Shown here one piece after another: positions 42,751 through 52,135 of a DNA stretch of 64,000 nt. Position 1 is the first letter of the stretch. Each line of letters begins with the position of its first letter. The stretch is from Acidobacteriaceae bacterium (GTDB lineage: Bacteria; Acidobacteriota; Terriglobia; Terriglobales; Acidobacteriaceae). Below the pieces are notes generated by a model. It did not search any database and was not told the DNA's origin. It was given only the letters and a program-made list of their open reading frames with translations. The stretch is taken from the NCBI GenBank assembly GCA_003131585.1, contig PKVW01000014.1, positions 18,074-82,073 of the forward strand, read 5' to 3'. The translations under genes were made by a program, and so were the position numbers.

Positions 42751-43629
42751 TTACGCCGGCGCAACTCGCAGGCTCATATCCACCGCCTGCGGTGAATGAG
42801 TCAGCAGGCCGATCGAAATGAAATCCACACCCGTCTCGGCGTAGGCGCGAACATTTTCCAGCCGGATCCCGCCCGAGCATTCCAGCGGGACGCGGCGTTC
42901 CAGCTGCGCACAGCGCTCCACCGCGCGGCGCACTTCATCCGGAGACATGTTGTCCAGCAGAATCGCTTCCGCACCATGGGACAGCGCGTCTTCCAGTTCA
43001 TCCATCGTACGAATTTCCACCTCGATCGGCTGCGCGCCGCGCCGGTTGCGCACAGCGCGCTCCAGCACCGGCACGATTCCCCCCGCGAGCGCGATGTGGT
43101 TATTCTTGATCAGCACTCCGTCGGAGAGATCGAGTCGGTGATTCTGTCCGCCACCGCAGCGCACCGCGTATTTGTCGATCAATCGCAGCCCGGGTGCGGT
43201 CTTGCGGGTATCGAGAATGCGCGCCTTCGTTCCGGAGACAGCGTCCACGAACTTGCGGGTCAGCGTCGCGATTCCGCTCATGCGCTGCAGAAAGTTCAGG
43301 ATCACGCGCTCACACGAGAGAATGACCCGCGCATTGTGCCGGATCACCGCGACCGACTGCCCTTTGTGCAGCCGCACACCATCGAAAATTTCGGGATGCG
43401 TGGTCACTTCGTAGTGCGAAGTCACCGCGCCGTCGAGCGCCGCGTAGACATCGAGGATGCGCCCCACGCAACCGATCCCCGCCAGAATGCAGTCTTGCTT
43501 GGCCATGATTGTCGCCGATGCCCGCTGGTTGGGATCGATGCAGGCATAGCTCGTGGCATCGCGCGTCGCCCGGTCTTCGAGCAGCGCGTTCTCCAGAATC
43601 GCGGTGATGCGTCGAGAATTAAAGTCCAT
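42751..43629 (-). CDS. nadC: Nicotinate-nucleotide pyrophosphorylase (carboxylating)
   Basis: 292-aa quinolinate phosphoribosyltransferase of de novo NAD synthesis. Conserved blocks are NFLQRMSGIATLTRKFVDAV, DTRKTAPGLRLIDKYAVRCGGGQNHR (Arg/His substrate pocket) and GVLIKNNHI. The C-terminal barrel ends EIRTMDELEDAL...ILLDNMSPDEVR...LECSGGI. The gene lies 105 bases upstream of birA on the same strand. Confidence 0.95.
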   Translation of the reverse strand: MDFNSRRITAILENALLEDRATRDATSYACIDPNQRASATIMAKQDCILAGIGCVGRILDVYAALDGAVTSHYEVTTHPEIFDGVRLHKGQSVAVIRHNARVILSCERVILNFLQRMSGIATLTRKFVDAVSGTKARILDTRKTAPGLRLIDKYAVRCGGGQNHRLDLSDGVLIKNNHIALAGGIVPVLERAVRNRRGAQPIEVEIRTMDELEDALSHGAEAILLDNMSPDEVRRAVERCAQLERRVPLECSGGIRLENVRAYAETGVDFISIGLLTHSPQAVDMSLRVAPA

Positions 43630-43668
43630 AGTTCACGTGGAAACAGCCACCCCCGGCTGTCTGACTTG

Positions 43669-46530
43669 TTATTGCCCCAGCGCCCTCAGGTGATTCTTGG
43701 TCGTTTCCTGCTGCATCGTCAACTCCTCAGCGCGCTTGCGAATCCCCTCGACCACGCGCGCGGGAGCCTTCGCCAAGAATTGCTCATTTTCCAATTGACT
43801 CCGGCCATTAGCAATCTCTTTTTCGATCTGCTCCAACTCCTTTCTCAAACGCTCACGTTCGACGGCAATATTAATCTTCTTTTCATAGATCACAAGAAAA
43901 TCAAATCTCGCGCTATGACGCGCACCAAGCGTATCGACTAACGGACCGTTAGTAAGAAGGATAGTTTCGACACTCGCGAGACGTTCCACAGCGCCTTGAT
44001 TCTGCTCGATCAAGGCTCGGGTTAAAGCATCACGTGCAAACAACTGGATAGGAACTTTGACTTTGGGTTCGATTTTGAGCTCCGCTCGCACGTTCCGCAC
44101 GCTGACGATCAAATCCTGCAGGATCGACATCTCCAACAGCGCGTTGCGGTCAATATCCTGATAGACGTCTAATGGAGCGACTCGGCCTTGAGCGATGACC
44201 GTGCTTCCCGTGTCACTCTTGAGAGGCCCCACGACGCTAATTAGGCTGGCCTTTTCGCTAAGAGGGTATTGTGCCAGCGCAATCGATCGTTGGGGAGGCT
44301 TCCCGTCGTGGATTGCGTACCAAGTCTCCTCCGTGATGAATGGCATGATTGGGTGCAGCATGCGCAACGATGCCTCAAACAGGCTGACGAGATTGCCACA
44401 AGCAATACTTGTCGTGCCTTCATCGGAGTCGACACTTAGGCGAGGCTTGATCAGCTCAAGGTACCAATCACAAAAATCTCCCCAAAAGAAATCATAAATC
44501 CGGTTCGCCGCTTCGTGAAATCGATAGCCTCTCAAGGATATGTTCACTTCAAGAGCTGCCTCCGTGAATCGAGACAGAATCCAGCGATCCTCCAGATTCA
44601 CAGGTTGAAATCCTGCGACGCCGTCGGTCTGTCCGGGGTTCCGGGATTCAAGGAACGTCTTCATCGACCACAACCCAGAGGCCTCTAGCCGATCCACATT
44701 CATGAACATAAACCGCGCCGCATTCCAGATCTTGTTGGCGAAGGCTCGATAACCCTCGGTGCGGCTCTCGCTGAAGGCAATATCGGTCCCGGGTGCGGCC
44801 ATGGCCGCCAAAGTGAAGCGCGTCGCATCCGTACCGAACCGCTCAATGATCTCCAGCGGATCAATCACGTTTCCCTTGGTCTTCGACATCTTCTGCCGCT
44901 CGGCATCGCGCACCAACGCGTGAATATAAACCTGCCGGAAGGGCACGCTGTCGTTCTTTTTGTCGCCCCAGCCGCTGGCTTCTTTGAGTGCAGGATCCTG
45001 CTCGTGCCCCTGCATGAAGTGGCAGCCAAACATGATCATGCGCGCCACCCAGAAAAAAAGAATCTCGTAGGCCGTAACGAGCAGCGTGGTCGGATAGAAA
45101 ACCGTCTGATCCCGCGTTTTCTTCGGCCAACCTAAAGTAGTGAACGGCAACAGCGCCGACGAGAACCAGGTATCCAGCACGTCGGTATCCTGCTCAAGTT
45201 TCGCTCCACCGCACTTCGAACACTTCGCGGGCGTCTCCCGCGCCACGATGATCTCGCCGCAAGCGCACCGCCACGCCGGTATGCGATGTCCCCACCACAA
45301 TTGCCGCGAGATGCACCAGTCGTGGATGTTGTTCATCCAGTTCAAATAAATCTGGCGGTAATTGTCCGGGACAATCGTGATCTCGCCGCTCTCGACAGCC
45401 TCGATCGCCTTCCGCGCCAACGGTTGAATTTTGACGAACCACTGCTCGGAAAGCCGCGGTTCGACCACGGTCCCGCAGCGGTCGCACTTGCCCAGAGCGA
45501 GGGTGTGATCCTTCTCGCCCGCCAGAAATCTCCGCTCCTGCAAATCTGCCAGCACACGCTTGCGCGCTTCGTAACGGTCGAGCCCGGCATACGCGCCCGC
45601 GTTCCGGTTCATGTTTGCGTGCTCGTCCATCACGTCAATCTGCGGCAGGTTGTGCCGCTTTCCGGCTTCGAAATCGTTGGGATCGTGCGCCGGCGTCACC
45701 TTCACCGCGCCCGTCCCAAACTCGGGCTGGGCGAGATCGTCGGTGATAATCGGAATTTCGCGATTCATCAGCGGCAACAGAACATACTTGCCGTGCAGAT
45801 GCGTGTAGCGCTCGTCTTTTGCATTCACGGCGACCGCCGTGTCGCCCAGCATCGTCTCTGGCCGAGTCGTCGCAACAGTGATGAACTCATTCGTTCCAAT
45901 GATCGGATAACGAATCTCCCACAACTTCCCAGCAACATCTTCGTGTTTCACTTCGAGATCGGAGATCGCAGTCTCGCACCGTGGACACCAGTTCACGATG
46001 TACTTCCCGCGATAGATCAGTCCTTCTTCATACAACCGGACAAAGACTTCGCGCACCGCGCGCGAAAGATTCTCGTCCATGGTGAAGTATTCGCGGTCCC
46101 AGTCGACCGACGCGCCCAGCCGCTTCATCTGGTCGAGAATCGCATCGCCGTAAAGCCGCTTCCACTCCCAAACGCGCTCGATGAATTTCTCGCGGCCCAG
46201 ATCGCGCCGGTTTTTGCCTTCCTTCGCCAGTTGCCGCTCCACCATCATCTGCGTGGCGATGCCGGCATGGTCCGTTCCCGGCAGCCAGAGTGTGATGAAG
46301 CCGCGCATGCGGTGCCAGCGCACAATGATGTCCATCTGCGTCTGGTTGAGCATGTGCCCCATGTGCAGGCGGCCGGTCACGTTCGGCGGCGGCAACAACA
46401 GCGTGAACACTGGACGGGTCTCGCCCTCCGGCGGCGTGGGCACGGAAAAGAGTTTCTCTTTGATCCAGTACTCGGCCCAGCGCGTCTCAATCGCGCCCGG
46501 CTCGTAGGCTTTGGGCAATTCGTGCGGCAT
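43669..46530 (-). CDS. valS: Valyl-tRNA synthetase
   Basis: 953-aa class I synthetase. PNVTGRLHMGHMLNQTQMDI holds the HIGH motif, DVLDTWFSSALLPF marks the end of the editing/catalytic part, and RQKMSKTKGNVIDPLEI is the KMSKS loop. The C-terminal ~65 residues form the Val-specific coiled coil (RERLRKELEQIEKEIANGR...LENEQFLAKAP). The full family length is present. Expressed toward nadC; no T-box found. Confidence 0.96.
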   Translation of the reverse strand: MPHELPKAYEPGAIETRWAEYWIKEKLFSVPTPPEGETRPVFTLLLPPPNVTGRLHMGHMLNQTQMDIIVRWHRMRGFITLWLPGTDHAGIATQMMVERQLAKEGKNRRDLGREKFIERVWEWKRLYGDAILDQMKRLGASVDWDREYFTMDENLSRAVREVFVRLYEEGLIYRGKYIVNWCPRCETAISDLEVKHEDVAGKLWEIRYPIIGTNEFITVATTRPETMLGDTAVAVNAKDERYTHLHGKYVLLPLMNREIPIITDDLAQPEFGTGAVKVTPAHDPNDFEAGKRHNLPQIDVMDEHANMNRNAGAYAGLDRYEARKRVLADLQERRFLAGEKDHTLALGKCDRCGTVVEPRLSEQWFVKIQPLARKAIEAVESGEITIVPDNYRQIYLNWMNNIHDWCISRQLWWGHRIPAWRCACGEIIVARETPAKCSKCGGAKLEQDTDVLDTWFSSALLPFTTLGWPKKTRDQTVFYPTTLLVTAYEILFFWVARMIMFGCHFMQGHEQDPALKEASGWGDKKNDSVPFRQVYIHALVRDAERQKMSKTKGNVIDPLEIIERFGTDATRFTLAAMAAPGTDIAFSESRTEGYRAFANKIWNAARFMFMNVDRLEASGLWSMKTFLESRNPGQTDGVAGFQPVNLEDRWILSRFTEAALEVNISLRGYRFHEAANRIYDFFWGDFCDWYLELIKPRLSVDSDEGTTSIACGNLVSLFEASLRMLHPIMPFITEETWYAIHDGKPPQRSIALAQYPLSEKASLISVVGPLKSDTGSTVIAQGRVAPLDVYQDIDRNALLEMSILQDLIVSVRNVRAELKIEPKVKVPIQLFARDALTRALIEQNQGAVERLASVETILLTNGPLVDTLGARHSARFDFLVIYEKKINIAVERERLRKELEQIEKEIANGRSQLENEQFLAKAPARVVEGIRKRAEELTMQQETTKNHLRALGQ

Positions 46531-46706
46531 CGAGAGGTCAGCAACTAGCAGTCGGCACTTTGCAAGAACCTAATCTACAGCGAACAAAGAGAATCACAGA
46601 GCAGATGCAGCGTTCCCTCAGTGTGCTTCTGCGCCCTCTGTGTTAGGACCTTCGTCCAGAACAAAATGCCGATGAAGTTTGATCTTACAGGCGCGAGAAA
46701 AGAAGG
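46531..46706. other. valS upstream region
   Basis: 176 bases between valS and the direct repeat of the GloVer unit. A CAGAG...CTCTGTG inverted word pair near 46587-46645 is the only structure noted. Confidence 0.3.
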
Positions 46707-46720
46707 GTCAAACGGGTCAG

Positions 46721-46760
46721 GGGCTTATACGCACTGAGGGGAAAATGCTACCCCCCACCA
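46721..46760. repeat. Left inverted terminus of the GloVer unit
   Basis: Starts GGGCTTATACGC and ends in a C-run followed by ACCA. Matches the reverse complement of 48447-48490. Internally GGGG-N9-CCCC could form a small hairpin. Confidence 0.85.
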
Positions 46761-47080
46761 CAGAACCGGACCGCAGGGCTCGCCCGCCCGCGCGCGCGAG
46801 TCGTCGCGAGGGAAGCGTTGGCAAGGCGGCGCAGGGATGCGCGAATGGCGCTCCTCTGTTTCGGGGTCAAAACGTGTAATCGCCTGATAGCGTCAACTAC
46901 CTTCGACCAATTTGCTGGGAGCGCCCATTGTCGTACGGGTCTACACTTTTTGGTCCCGCGTTCGCAAGGTTGCCAAATCCTGCATCTTGACGGCACCCCA
47001 CCGCTCGTGGGATGTTCGCTTCTCTTAATAAGCACCTCGGGACGTGTCCACCAGCCGCCTAGGCTAAAGGAGGATTACTC
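46761..47080. other. Leader region inside the GloVer unit
   Basis: 320 bases between the left terminus and the GloVer start. A TTGACG hexamer lies at 46987-46992, but no good -10 at the right spacing was found. A strong AAAGGAGG ribosome site lies at the right end. No second gene was recognised. Confidence 0.4.
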
Positions 47081-48325
47081 ATGCAAACCAAGAAACTTTC
47101 TGCCGCATCAACGGCGGTGCTGGCGATCTTTGCGGTGACTCTGCTCATAACGGGCAGCCGCGCAGCCGCGCAGGAGGTGGTGCTGCGCAATTTCAGCAAC
47201 AGCGGCGCGGGCGGTTATGACCCCTACGCTGGAGTGATCTCCGATGCCGCCGGCAATCTCTACGGCACAACTCGCCAGGGAGGCACTTACGGCTACGGTA
47301 CGGTATTCGAGCTGTCGCCGAAAGTCGGTGGGGGCTGGATCGAGACGGTTCTCCACACCTTCAACAACAATGGCAGGGACGGAGTCAACCCTTGCTCCGC
47401 CCTCGTCTTCGATGCCGTCGGTAATCTCTACGGCACCACAAACTTAGGCGGCACCTACTTCGACGGGACAGTTTTTGAGTTGTCACCGACGACGGGGGGA
47501 GGCTGGACGGAGAAGATACTGCATAGCTTCAAGGGTGACGACATAGACGGGGCCTTTCCCGAAGCTGGTCTGGTCCTAGATGCCGCAGGACGTCTCTACG
47601 GCGCCACGACCGGCGGTGGTACGCCGAACGGCGGTACTGTATTCGAACTGACGCTCACTCCGGCACACAAGTGGACAGAGAAAATTCTGCACGAATTTGG
47701 CAATGGTAACGGCGACGGAACTTATCCGTACGCCAGCTTGGCTTTCGATGCTGCGGGCAATCTCTACGGCACGACCGTGGCCGGTGGCGCTTCTAGCGAC
47801 GGTACGGTGTTCGAACTGACGCCCGGCGCGGCCGGCGTCTGGACAGAGACGCTAATACATACCTTCAACAGGGACGGCACGGACGGAGTCGTACCCTACT
47901 ACCGTGTAATCTTCGATGCATCCGGCAACCTCTATGGCACGACCTCAGGGGGTGGCGCCGATAAGGCTGGTACGGTTTTCGAGCTGACGCCCACAGGAAG
48001 TGGAACCTGGACCGAGACAATCCTTTATACCTTCAACGAAAAAGACGGAAACGAGCCCTCCAGCAACCTGATCTTCGATGCAAGCGGCAATCTCTACGGC
48101 ACTACGGAAAAGGGCGGTTCCACCAATTCCGGTACGGTGTTCGAACTGACGCCTGCGGCGGGCGGGGGCTGGACCGAGACGGTGCTTCATAGCTTCGGCT
48201 ACGCTAAAGACGGGCAGTACCCCCAAGGGGGCCTGATTTTCGACACCGCCCACAGTCTTTACGGGACAACGTTAGACGGCGGCGCTAATGCTTCCAGCGG
48301 CACCGTGTTCGAGATCACACCGTAG
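47081..48325 (+). CDS. Secreted GloVer tandem-repeat protein
   Basis: 414-aa exported protein. A strong AAAGGAGG lies ten bases before ATG 47081. A signal peptide (residues 1-31, ending RAAAQ) is followed by seven ~53-residue repeats, each with AGNLYGTT-x2-GG-x5-GTVFELTP and WTETxLHTF landmarks. This is the choice-of-anchor/GloVer repeat, predicted to form a beta-propeller-like or solenoid surface protein; the ligand is unknown. It is the only gene inside an inverted-repeat-bounded unit. There is no C-terminal sorting tail, so any anchoring is unclear. Confidence 0.88.
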   Translation: MQTKKLSAASTAVLAIFAVTLLITGSRAAAQEVVLRNFSNSGAGGYDPYAGVISDAAGNLYGTTRQGGTYGYGTVFELSPKVGGGWIETVLHTFNNNGRDGVNPCSALVFDAVGNLYGTTNLGGTYFDGTVFELSPTTGGGWTEKILHSFKGDDIDGAFPEAGLVLDAAGRLYGATTGGGTPNGGTVFELTLTPAHKWTEKILHEFGNGNGDGTYPYASLAFDAAGNLYGTTVAGGASSDGTVFELTPGAAGVWTETLIHTFNRDGTDGVVPYYRVIFDASGNLYGTTSGGGADKAGTVFELTPTGSGTWTETILYTFNEKDGNEPSSNLIFDASGNLYGTTEKGGSTNSGTVFELTPAAGGGWTETVLHSFGYAKDGQYPQGGLIFDTAHSLYGTTLDGGANASSGTVFEITP

Positions 48326-48446
48326 CGCCCAGCTATTTCGTAACATCGCCATATCACTCATTGACGGATTATGAGTGCAAATGGCCTGTTTTCGTCACGC
48401 GAGAATCTTCAGCCAATAATGGAGCGCTGGATCTCATGATGGCTGA
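48326..48446. other. 3' flank of the GloVer gene inside the unit
   Basis: 121 bases with no recognised terminator or gene before the right inverted terminus. Confidence 0.3.
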
Positions 48447-48490
48447 TGGTGGGGGGGGTGTAGCATTTTCCCCTCAGTGCGTATAACCCC
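48447..48490. repeat. Right inverted terminus of the GloVer unit
   Basis: Reverse-complement partner of 46721-46760, ending GCGTATAACCCC. The G-run is longer here and interrupted by T. Confidence 0.85.
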
Positions 48491-48569
48491 GTCAAACGGG
48501 TCAGAGGCGCGTACTTGATCTCAGAGGTTAGAAAAACCTGAGGCTGAGAGCTGAATGCCGAAAGCCGCT

Positions 48570-50435
48570 TTACTTCTTCTCCGCCATTTTCCGGGAGATC
48601 TCTTCCATGAGCTTGGGGCGCAGATCGGCCAGCACGCTGTCCACGATGCTGGCGATGGTCGTGGGATCGGAGCTTGAGGATGCCGTTGGGACTTCCCGCA
48701 CAACCTGCTCAGCGCCCGCTGCCACCGCCCTGGCAGCAGTCTCCGCCGGCGCGGACTCCGGCACTTCGAATTCCTTGGGCTGGGCCGGCGCCGCTTCGCT
48801 GGCTTTGCCTGTGTCGCGGATCTGACGCCAGCTCGCCCACGCCGTTGCCGTACTCTTAACCATTTCGGGGTCCAGTTTGGGTTCCGCTTCATGTTCCGCT
48901 ACTTGTTCCGCCTCACGGACGATAAGAGCAAAGGCGCTGCTCGCGGCGGTCGCTGCCTCCGCCATCGCGGGTTCGGCTTCCGGCGCAGGCTGCAACTCCT
49001 GCGCTCCCAGCGCGACAGGATCGACAAGACCGGCAGGATTGGCAACTTTCGTCTCCGCCCCAGGGCTCACAAACTCGGCAACTGGCGCTGGCTCTTGATT
49101 CAACTCCGCGAACTCGGGCGTAGCAGACGCCTCGGTACGTGCCTCGACCGCCGCAACTTCCGCCGTAACGGGCGATAGAACCGCAGTCTCGGGCTGCGGG
49201 TTCGACGTGCTTGCGAGCTCAGGAAGACGCGCTGGTTGGTCGCCCACGGAATCCACGGCCACGAAAGAAGAAGCCACGGCTGCCGCCGCCGCAGCGCTCA
49301 TGGCACGCTCAGGTTCCGAACAAGACTCAGGTTCCGGATTCGAAATCGCGGCAATTGGCGCTTCCACTACCGCTTCTGCCACTGCAGAAGAACTCTCGGC
49401 GGGCGCGGTCTCCGCCTGAGGCACGGTTGCAAGAGCAGCAAGGTCCGCCTCCGCGGCTACAGAGGCCGAATACGCTTTCTGCATTTCCTGGTCGAGCGAG
49501 ATCGTTGCCTCTTCGCCTTCCAGCTCCACCGGCACAGCAGTCCATCGCGATGCGTCCACGCTGGCGGCAACCACGGATTCAGCTGTGGCTGCCATCGTTA
49601 CGGGCGCGTCCTGCGTTTCCTCCGGCCTCTCGTCGCCATTCCGGCGATGGGCCGCCTCATTCTCATCCTCGCCGGCCTCGCCGACCGTCTGTATCTGCGC
49701 TACTGCGGCGGCAATCGCGGCGACCTCTTCCGGCGTCACGTCTTTCGGCAAGCCGGTGGGCACTAATGCCGCAACGTCACTTATTTCGGCCGCTTGTCCA
49801 GCCTGTTGCCGCTTCTCTTCCTTGTCGGCAGCCGTCACGGCGGACTTTTCCACCACGGTGCGGAGATCCCGATTCATGGGGTTATAGATCGAAGAGTCGT
49901 CTGCGACCTTTTCTTCCAGCTCCGTTTTCTGCTGCGGGAATCCAATTCGGCTCTTCCATCCACTCTCGTCGCTCGCCGTTTCGTTCCGGCTACCGCGGCC
50001 AGCCTCTTCCGCCGCCGCAATCGCCCGCGCAAAGCGCCCGGGCTTGGAAGGTTCGGCCCGCGCCACTACTTTGTCTTCCAGCTTCGAGAGGGCGCTCAGC
50101 AACTCGCTGGCTTCAAAGGGTTTGACGATGAAAGCTTCCGCCCGCACCCGTTGCGCCTCTTCCGGCTTGAACGGCTCCAGCTTGCCCACACTCAGCAACA
50201 CCGGAATCCGCGCCGTTTCCTGCGATTCCTTGAGCCGCTGGCACACCTCCAGCCCGCTGTAGCCGGGCATATAAACATCCAGGATGACCAGGTCCGGTTT
50301 CAGTTCCGCGATCTTCTTCAGCGCGGCGGAGCCGTTGTTTACGGCAATCACTTCGTACCCCGCGTCCGCGAGGATTTTGCGCCCCATGTTTTGGGCGGTC
50401 ACGCTGTCGTCGGCGAGCAGTATCTTCCGGGCCAA
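48570..50435 (-). CDS. Response-regulator receiver with a very long Ala/Glu/Pro-rich tail
   Basis: 621 aa. Residues 1-125 are a full receiver: ILLADDSVTAQN (acidic pair), DLVILDVYMPGYSG (phosphoacceptor Asp), LLSVGKL and FIVKPFEASE (Lys). About 460 residues of low-complexity Ala/Glu/Val/Pro sequence follow. A conserved-looking end, SDPTTIASIVDSVLADLRPK then LMEEISRKMAEKK, closes the protein and looks like an amphipathic helix. TTG 50435 is chosen because AGAGGAA precedes it and the receiver begins at once; a longer frame upstream lacks a ribosome site. The function of the tail is unknown. Confidence 0.85.
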   Translation of the reverse strand: MARKILLADDSVTAQNMGRKILADAGYEVIAVNNGSAALKKIAELKPDLVILDVYMPGYSGLEVCQRLKESQETARIPVLLSVGKLEPFKPEEAQRVRAEAFIVKPFEASELLSALSKLEDKVVARAEPSKPGRFARAIAAAEEAGRGSRNETASDESGWKSRIGFPQQKTELEEKVADDSSIYNPMNRDLRTVVEKSAVTAADKEEKRQQAGQAAEISDVAALVPTGLPKDVTPEEVAAIAAAVAQIQTVGEAGEDENEAAHRRNGDERPEETQDAPVTMAATAESVVAASVDASRWTAVPVELEGEEATISLDQEMQKAYSASVAAEADLAALATVPQAETAPAESSSAVAEAVVEAPIAAISNPEPESCSEPERAMSAAAAAAVASSFVAVDSVGDQPARLPELASTSNPQPETAVLSPVTAEVAAVEARTEASATPEFAELNQEPAPVAEFVSPGAETKVANPAGLVDPVALGAQELQPAPEAEPAMAEAATAASSAFALIVREAEQVAEHEAEPKLDPEMVKSTATAWASWRQIRDTGKASEAAPAQPKEFEVPESAPAETAARAVAAGAEQVVREVPTASSSSDPTTIASIVDSVLADLRPKLMEEISRKMAEKK

Positions 50436-50626
50436 AGAAATTCCTCTGATGAGGGGAGATATCGCGAAGGTAACCTGCCCTTCGACGTAAGTCAACGATC
50501 CGACGGGATGTTACCTGGTTACCAGTGTTCAGCGCCTACCGCGTGGGCAGAAAGCTTCGTCTGTGCTGACACGAAATTCGAGCAGAGGGCGCGGGGATTG
50601 TTGGTCGCGGACGGCGAATGAATGGG

Positions 50627-52135
50627 CTAGAACGAGACGATCTTCTTTAATCCCTTCTTTTTCTTCTTTTTGCTGCTCGAAACATCCTCGTCGCTGGCCA
50701 GGCTGGAGCTGGCACTGGAACTCGCGGCAGCCCCACTACTCGACGATGCTTGTCCTTGCTGAATCTCGTTGACCTGCACTGGCGGTGCCATGGCCGCATC
50801 GCCCGGTCTTGCGCTTTGACTCTCCGCAGCTGGCTTCAACTCATTCGGATCCGCAGGCCCGCTGGGCTTCAACTCATTGGCATCCGGCGCCGAGGTCGGC
50901 TTCAGTTCGTTCGGATCTGCCGGCGTGTTCGAGTGGGCGAAAGGCTCCGCGTTCACCGGAGCCGCATCCGACCGGGGAGCTGGCTCGTTCGCCCCTGGAG
51001 TTCCCCCCTTCACCGTTTCGACGCTCAGACCATGTTCACCCCCCGGCCCTCCCATGGCCGCCCGCGCCGCTGCCGTGATCACTCCGCTGGCCGCGACCGG
51101 CGTGGGATCTACCAAGGTCGGATCTCCCACCTTCGACGCCTGCGCCATGTCAGGCCCCTTCTTCACCACGCCCATTAACCGCTCAAGCGTATTAGCCTCC
51201 CGCCGGCTTTCTTCCTCCGCCCGGTTCTGTGCGACTGCCGCCTTCGTCGGCCGCGGGACCGGCTGATGCAGCGCGGCCAGCCGCTTCTTGGCATCATCCC
51301 CGCGCACCATCACCGGATACCGCGTAATGATCTGCGAATACGCCCCGGCTGCCTCCTTGGTGAATTCCCCAATCATGCTGGCTTTGGCCGTTTCGCCGAC
51401 GCAGCCGGGCGGCTGGTTAAATGCCTTGCAAGCCGGTCGCGCCCGCAACTGCGCGATTTCCCCTTCATAGTTCTGACCGAGCAGGTACAGCGCCTCATCG
51501 GCCCGGCTGTACAGCGGGTATTTCTCCGCCAGCGACTTCAGCCGCGCAATTGACGCCGGATACGACTGCCGCAGGTAGTAGAACTTTCCAATCCCAAACT
51601 CCCGGTCGGCTAACACTTCCTGCACTTCCAGCAGCCGCTGCTTTCCTTCCTTCACCAGTTTCGGGTTGTCCGGGTACTGCATGATCAGGTTCCGGTACTC
51701 ATCCTCCGCCCGCTTGGCGTGGGTATAGTCGCGGTCCGACTTCTCCATCTGCTGATACTGGATGTTGGCGATCTTCAACTGCGCCTCGGCGGCTTCCGGC
51801 ATGTTGGGGAAGAACGTCTCGAAATCGTGGTATTCCTGTTCCGCCTGCGCCAGCGATGCCGTCCCACCCTCCGCGTACCAGGAATCGCCCACCGCCAGCT
51901 TGGCCCGGGCGATGAATTCCGAGTCCGGATAGGTGTTGATCAAGGTCTGCAGCGTCATGCGCGCCACGTCGAAGCGGTTGTGCTTCATCGCTTCCATAGC
52001 CTTGTCGAACAACACTTTGTCGGGCTGCTTCGACCCCACATTGGCCAGCGGATTGACGGACTTCTTGTTGGTGCAAGCGACAGTGATCGCCAGCAACAGA
52101 CCCAACAACACAACCGTTGAAATTCGACGTGACAT
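50627..52135 (-). CDS. bamD: BamD-like outer-membrane assembly lipoprotein with long C-terminal extension
   Basis: 502 aa. A lipoprotein signal (SRRISTVVLLGLLLAITVAC) has lipobox Cys at residue 21. TPR-like repeats follow: LFDKAMEAMKHNRFDVARMTLQTLINTYPDS, AQLKIANIQYQQM, DEYRNLIMQYPDNPKL and YPLYSRADEALYLLGQNYEG, the BamD layout for feeding barrel proteins to BamA. The last ~200 residues are an added low-complexity extension with three ADPNELKP-type repeats, a Ser-run and a Lys-rich KKKKKKGLKKIVSF end. GAGGG precedes ATG 52135. The usual BamD is ~245 aa. Confidence 0.82.
   Translation of the reverse strand: MSRRISTVVLLGLLLAITVACTNKKSVNPLANVGSKQPDKVLFDKAMEAMKHNRFDVARMTLQTLINTYPDSEFIARAKLAVGDSWYAEGGTASLAQAEQEYHDFETFFPNMPEAAEAQLKIANIQYQQMEKSDRDYTHAKRAEDEYRNLIMQYPDNPKLVKEGKQRLLEVQEVLADREFGIGKFYYLRQSYPASIARLKSLAEKYPLYSRADEALYLLGQNYEGEIAQLRARPACKAFNQPPGCVGETAKASMIGEFTKEAAGAYSQIITRYPVMVRGDDAKKRLAALHQPVPRPTKAAVAQNRAEEESRREANTLERLMGVVKKGPDMAQASKVGDPTLVDPTPVAASGVITAAARAAMGGPGGEHGLSVETVKGGTPGANEPAPRSDAAPVNAEPFAHSNTPADPNELKPTSAPDANELKPSGPADPNELKPAAESQSARPGDAAMAPPVQVNEIQQGQASSSSGAAASSSASSSLASDEDVSSSKKKKKKGLKKIVSF

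Larger units (their letters stand above)
46707..48504. mobile_element. Transposon-like GloVer unit with inverted termini and 14-bp direct repeats
   Basis: GTCAAACGGGTCAG occurs at 46707-46720 and again, in the same orientation, at 48491-48504. Immediately inside lie inverted termini: left 46721-46760 (GGGCTTATACGCACTGAGGG...) and right 48447-48490, nearly identical, differing at one base near the tip and in a C-run. The unit between the direct repeats is 1770 bp and contains only the GloVer gene, with no transposase. Direct repeats directly abutting inverted repeats are classic transposition anatomy, although 14 bp is long for a target duplication. A pair of inverted REP-like sequences is the alternative. 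Confidence 0.6.

Noticed and set aside
46721..48490. Transposase gene inside the GloVer unit
   Set aside because: Every frame inside was read; only the GloVer ORF and its shadows are present, with no DDE, HUH or serine recombinase motif.
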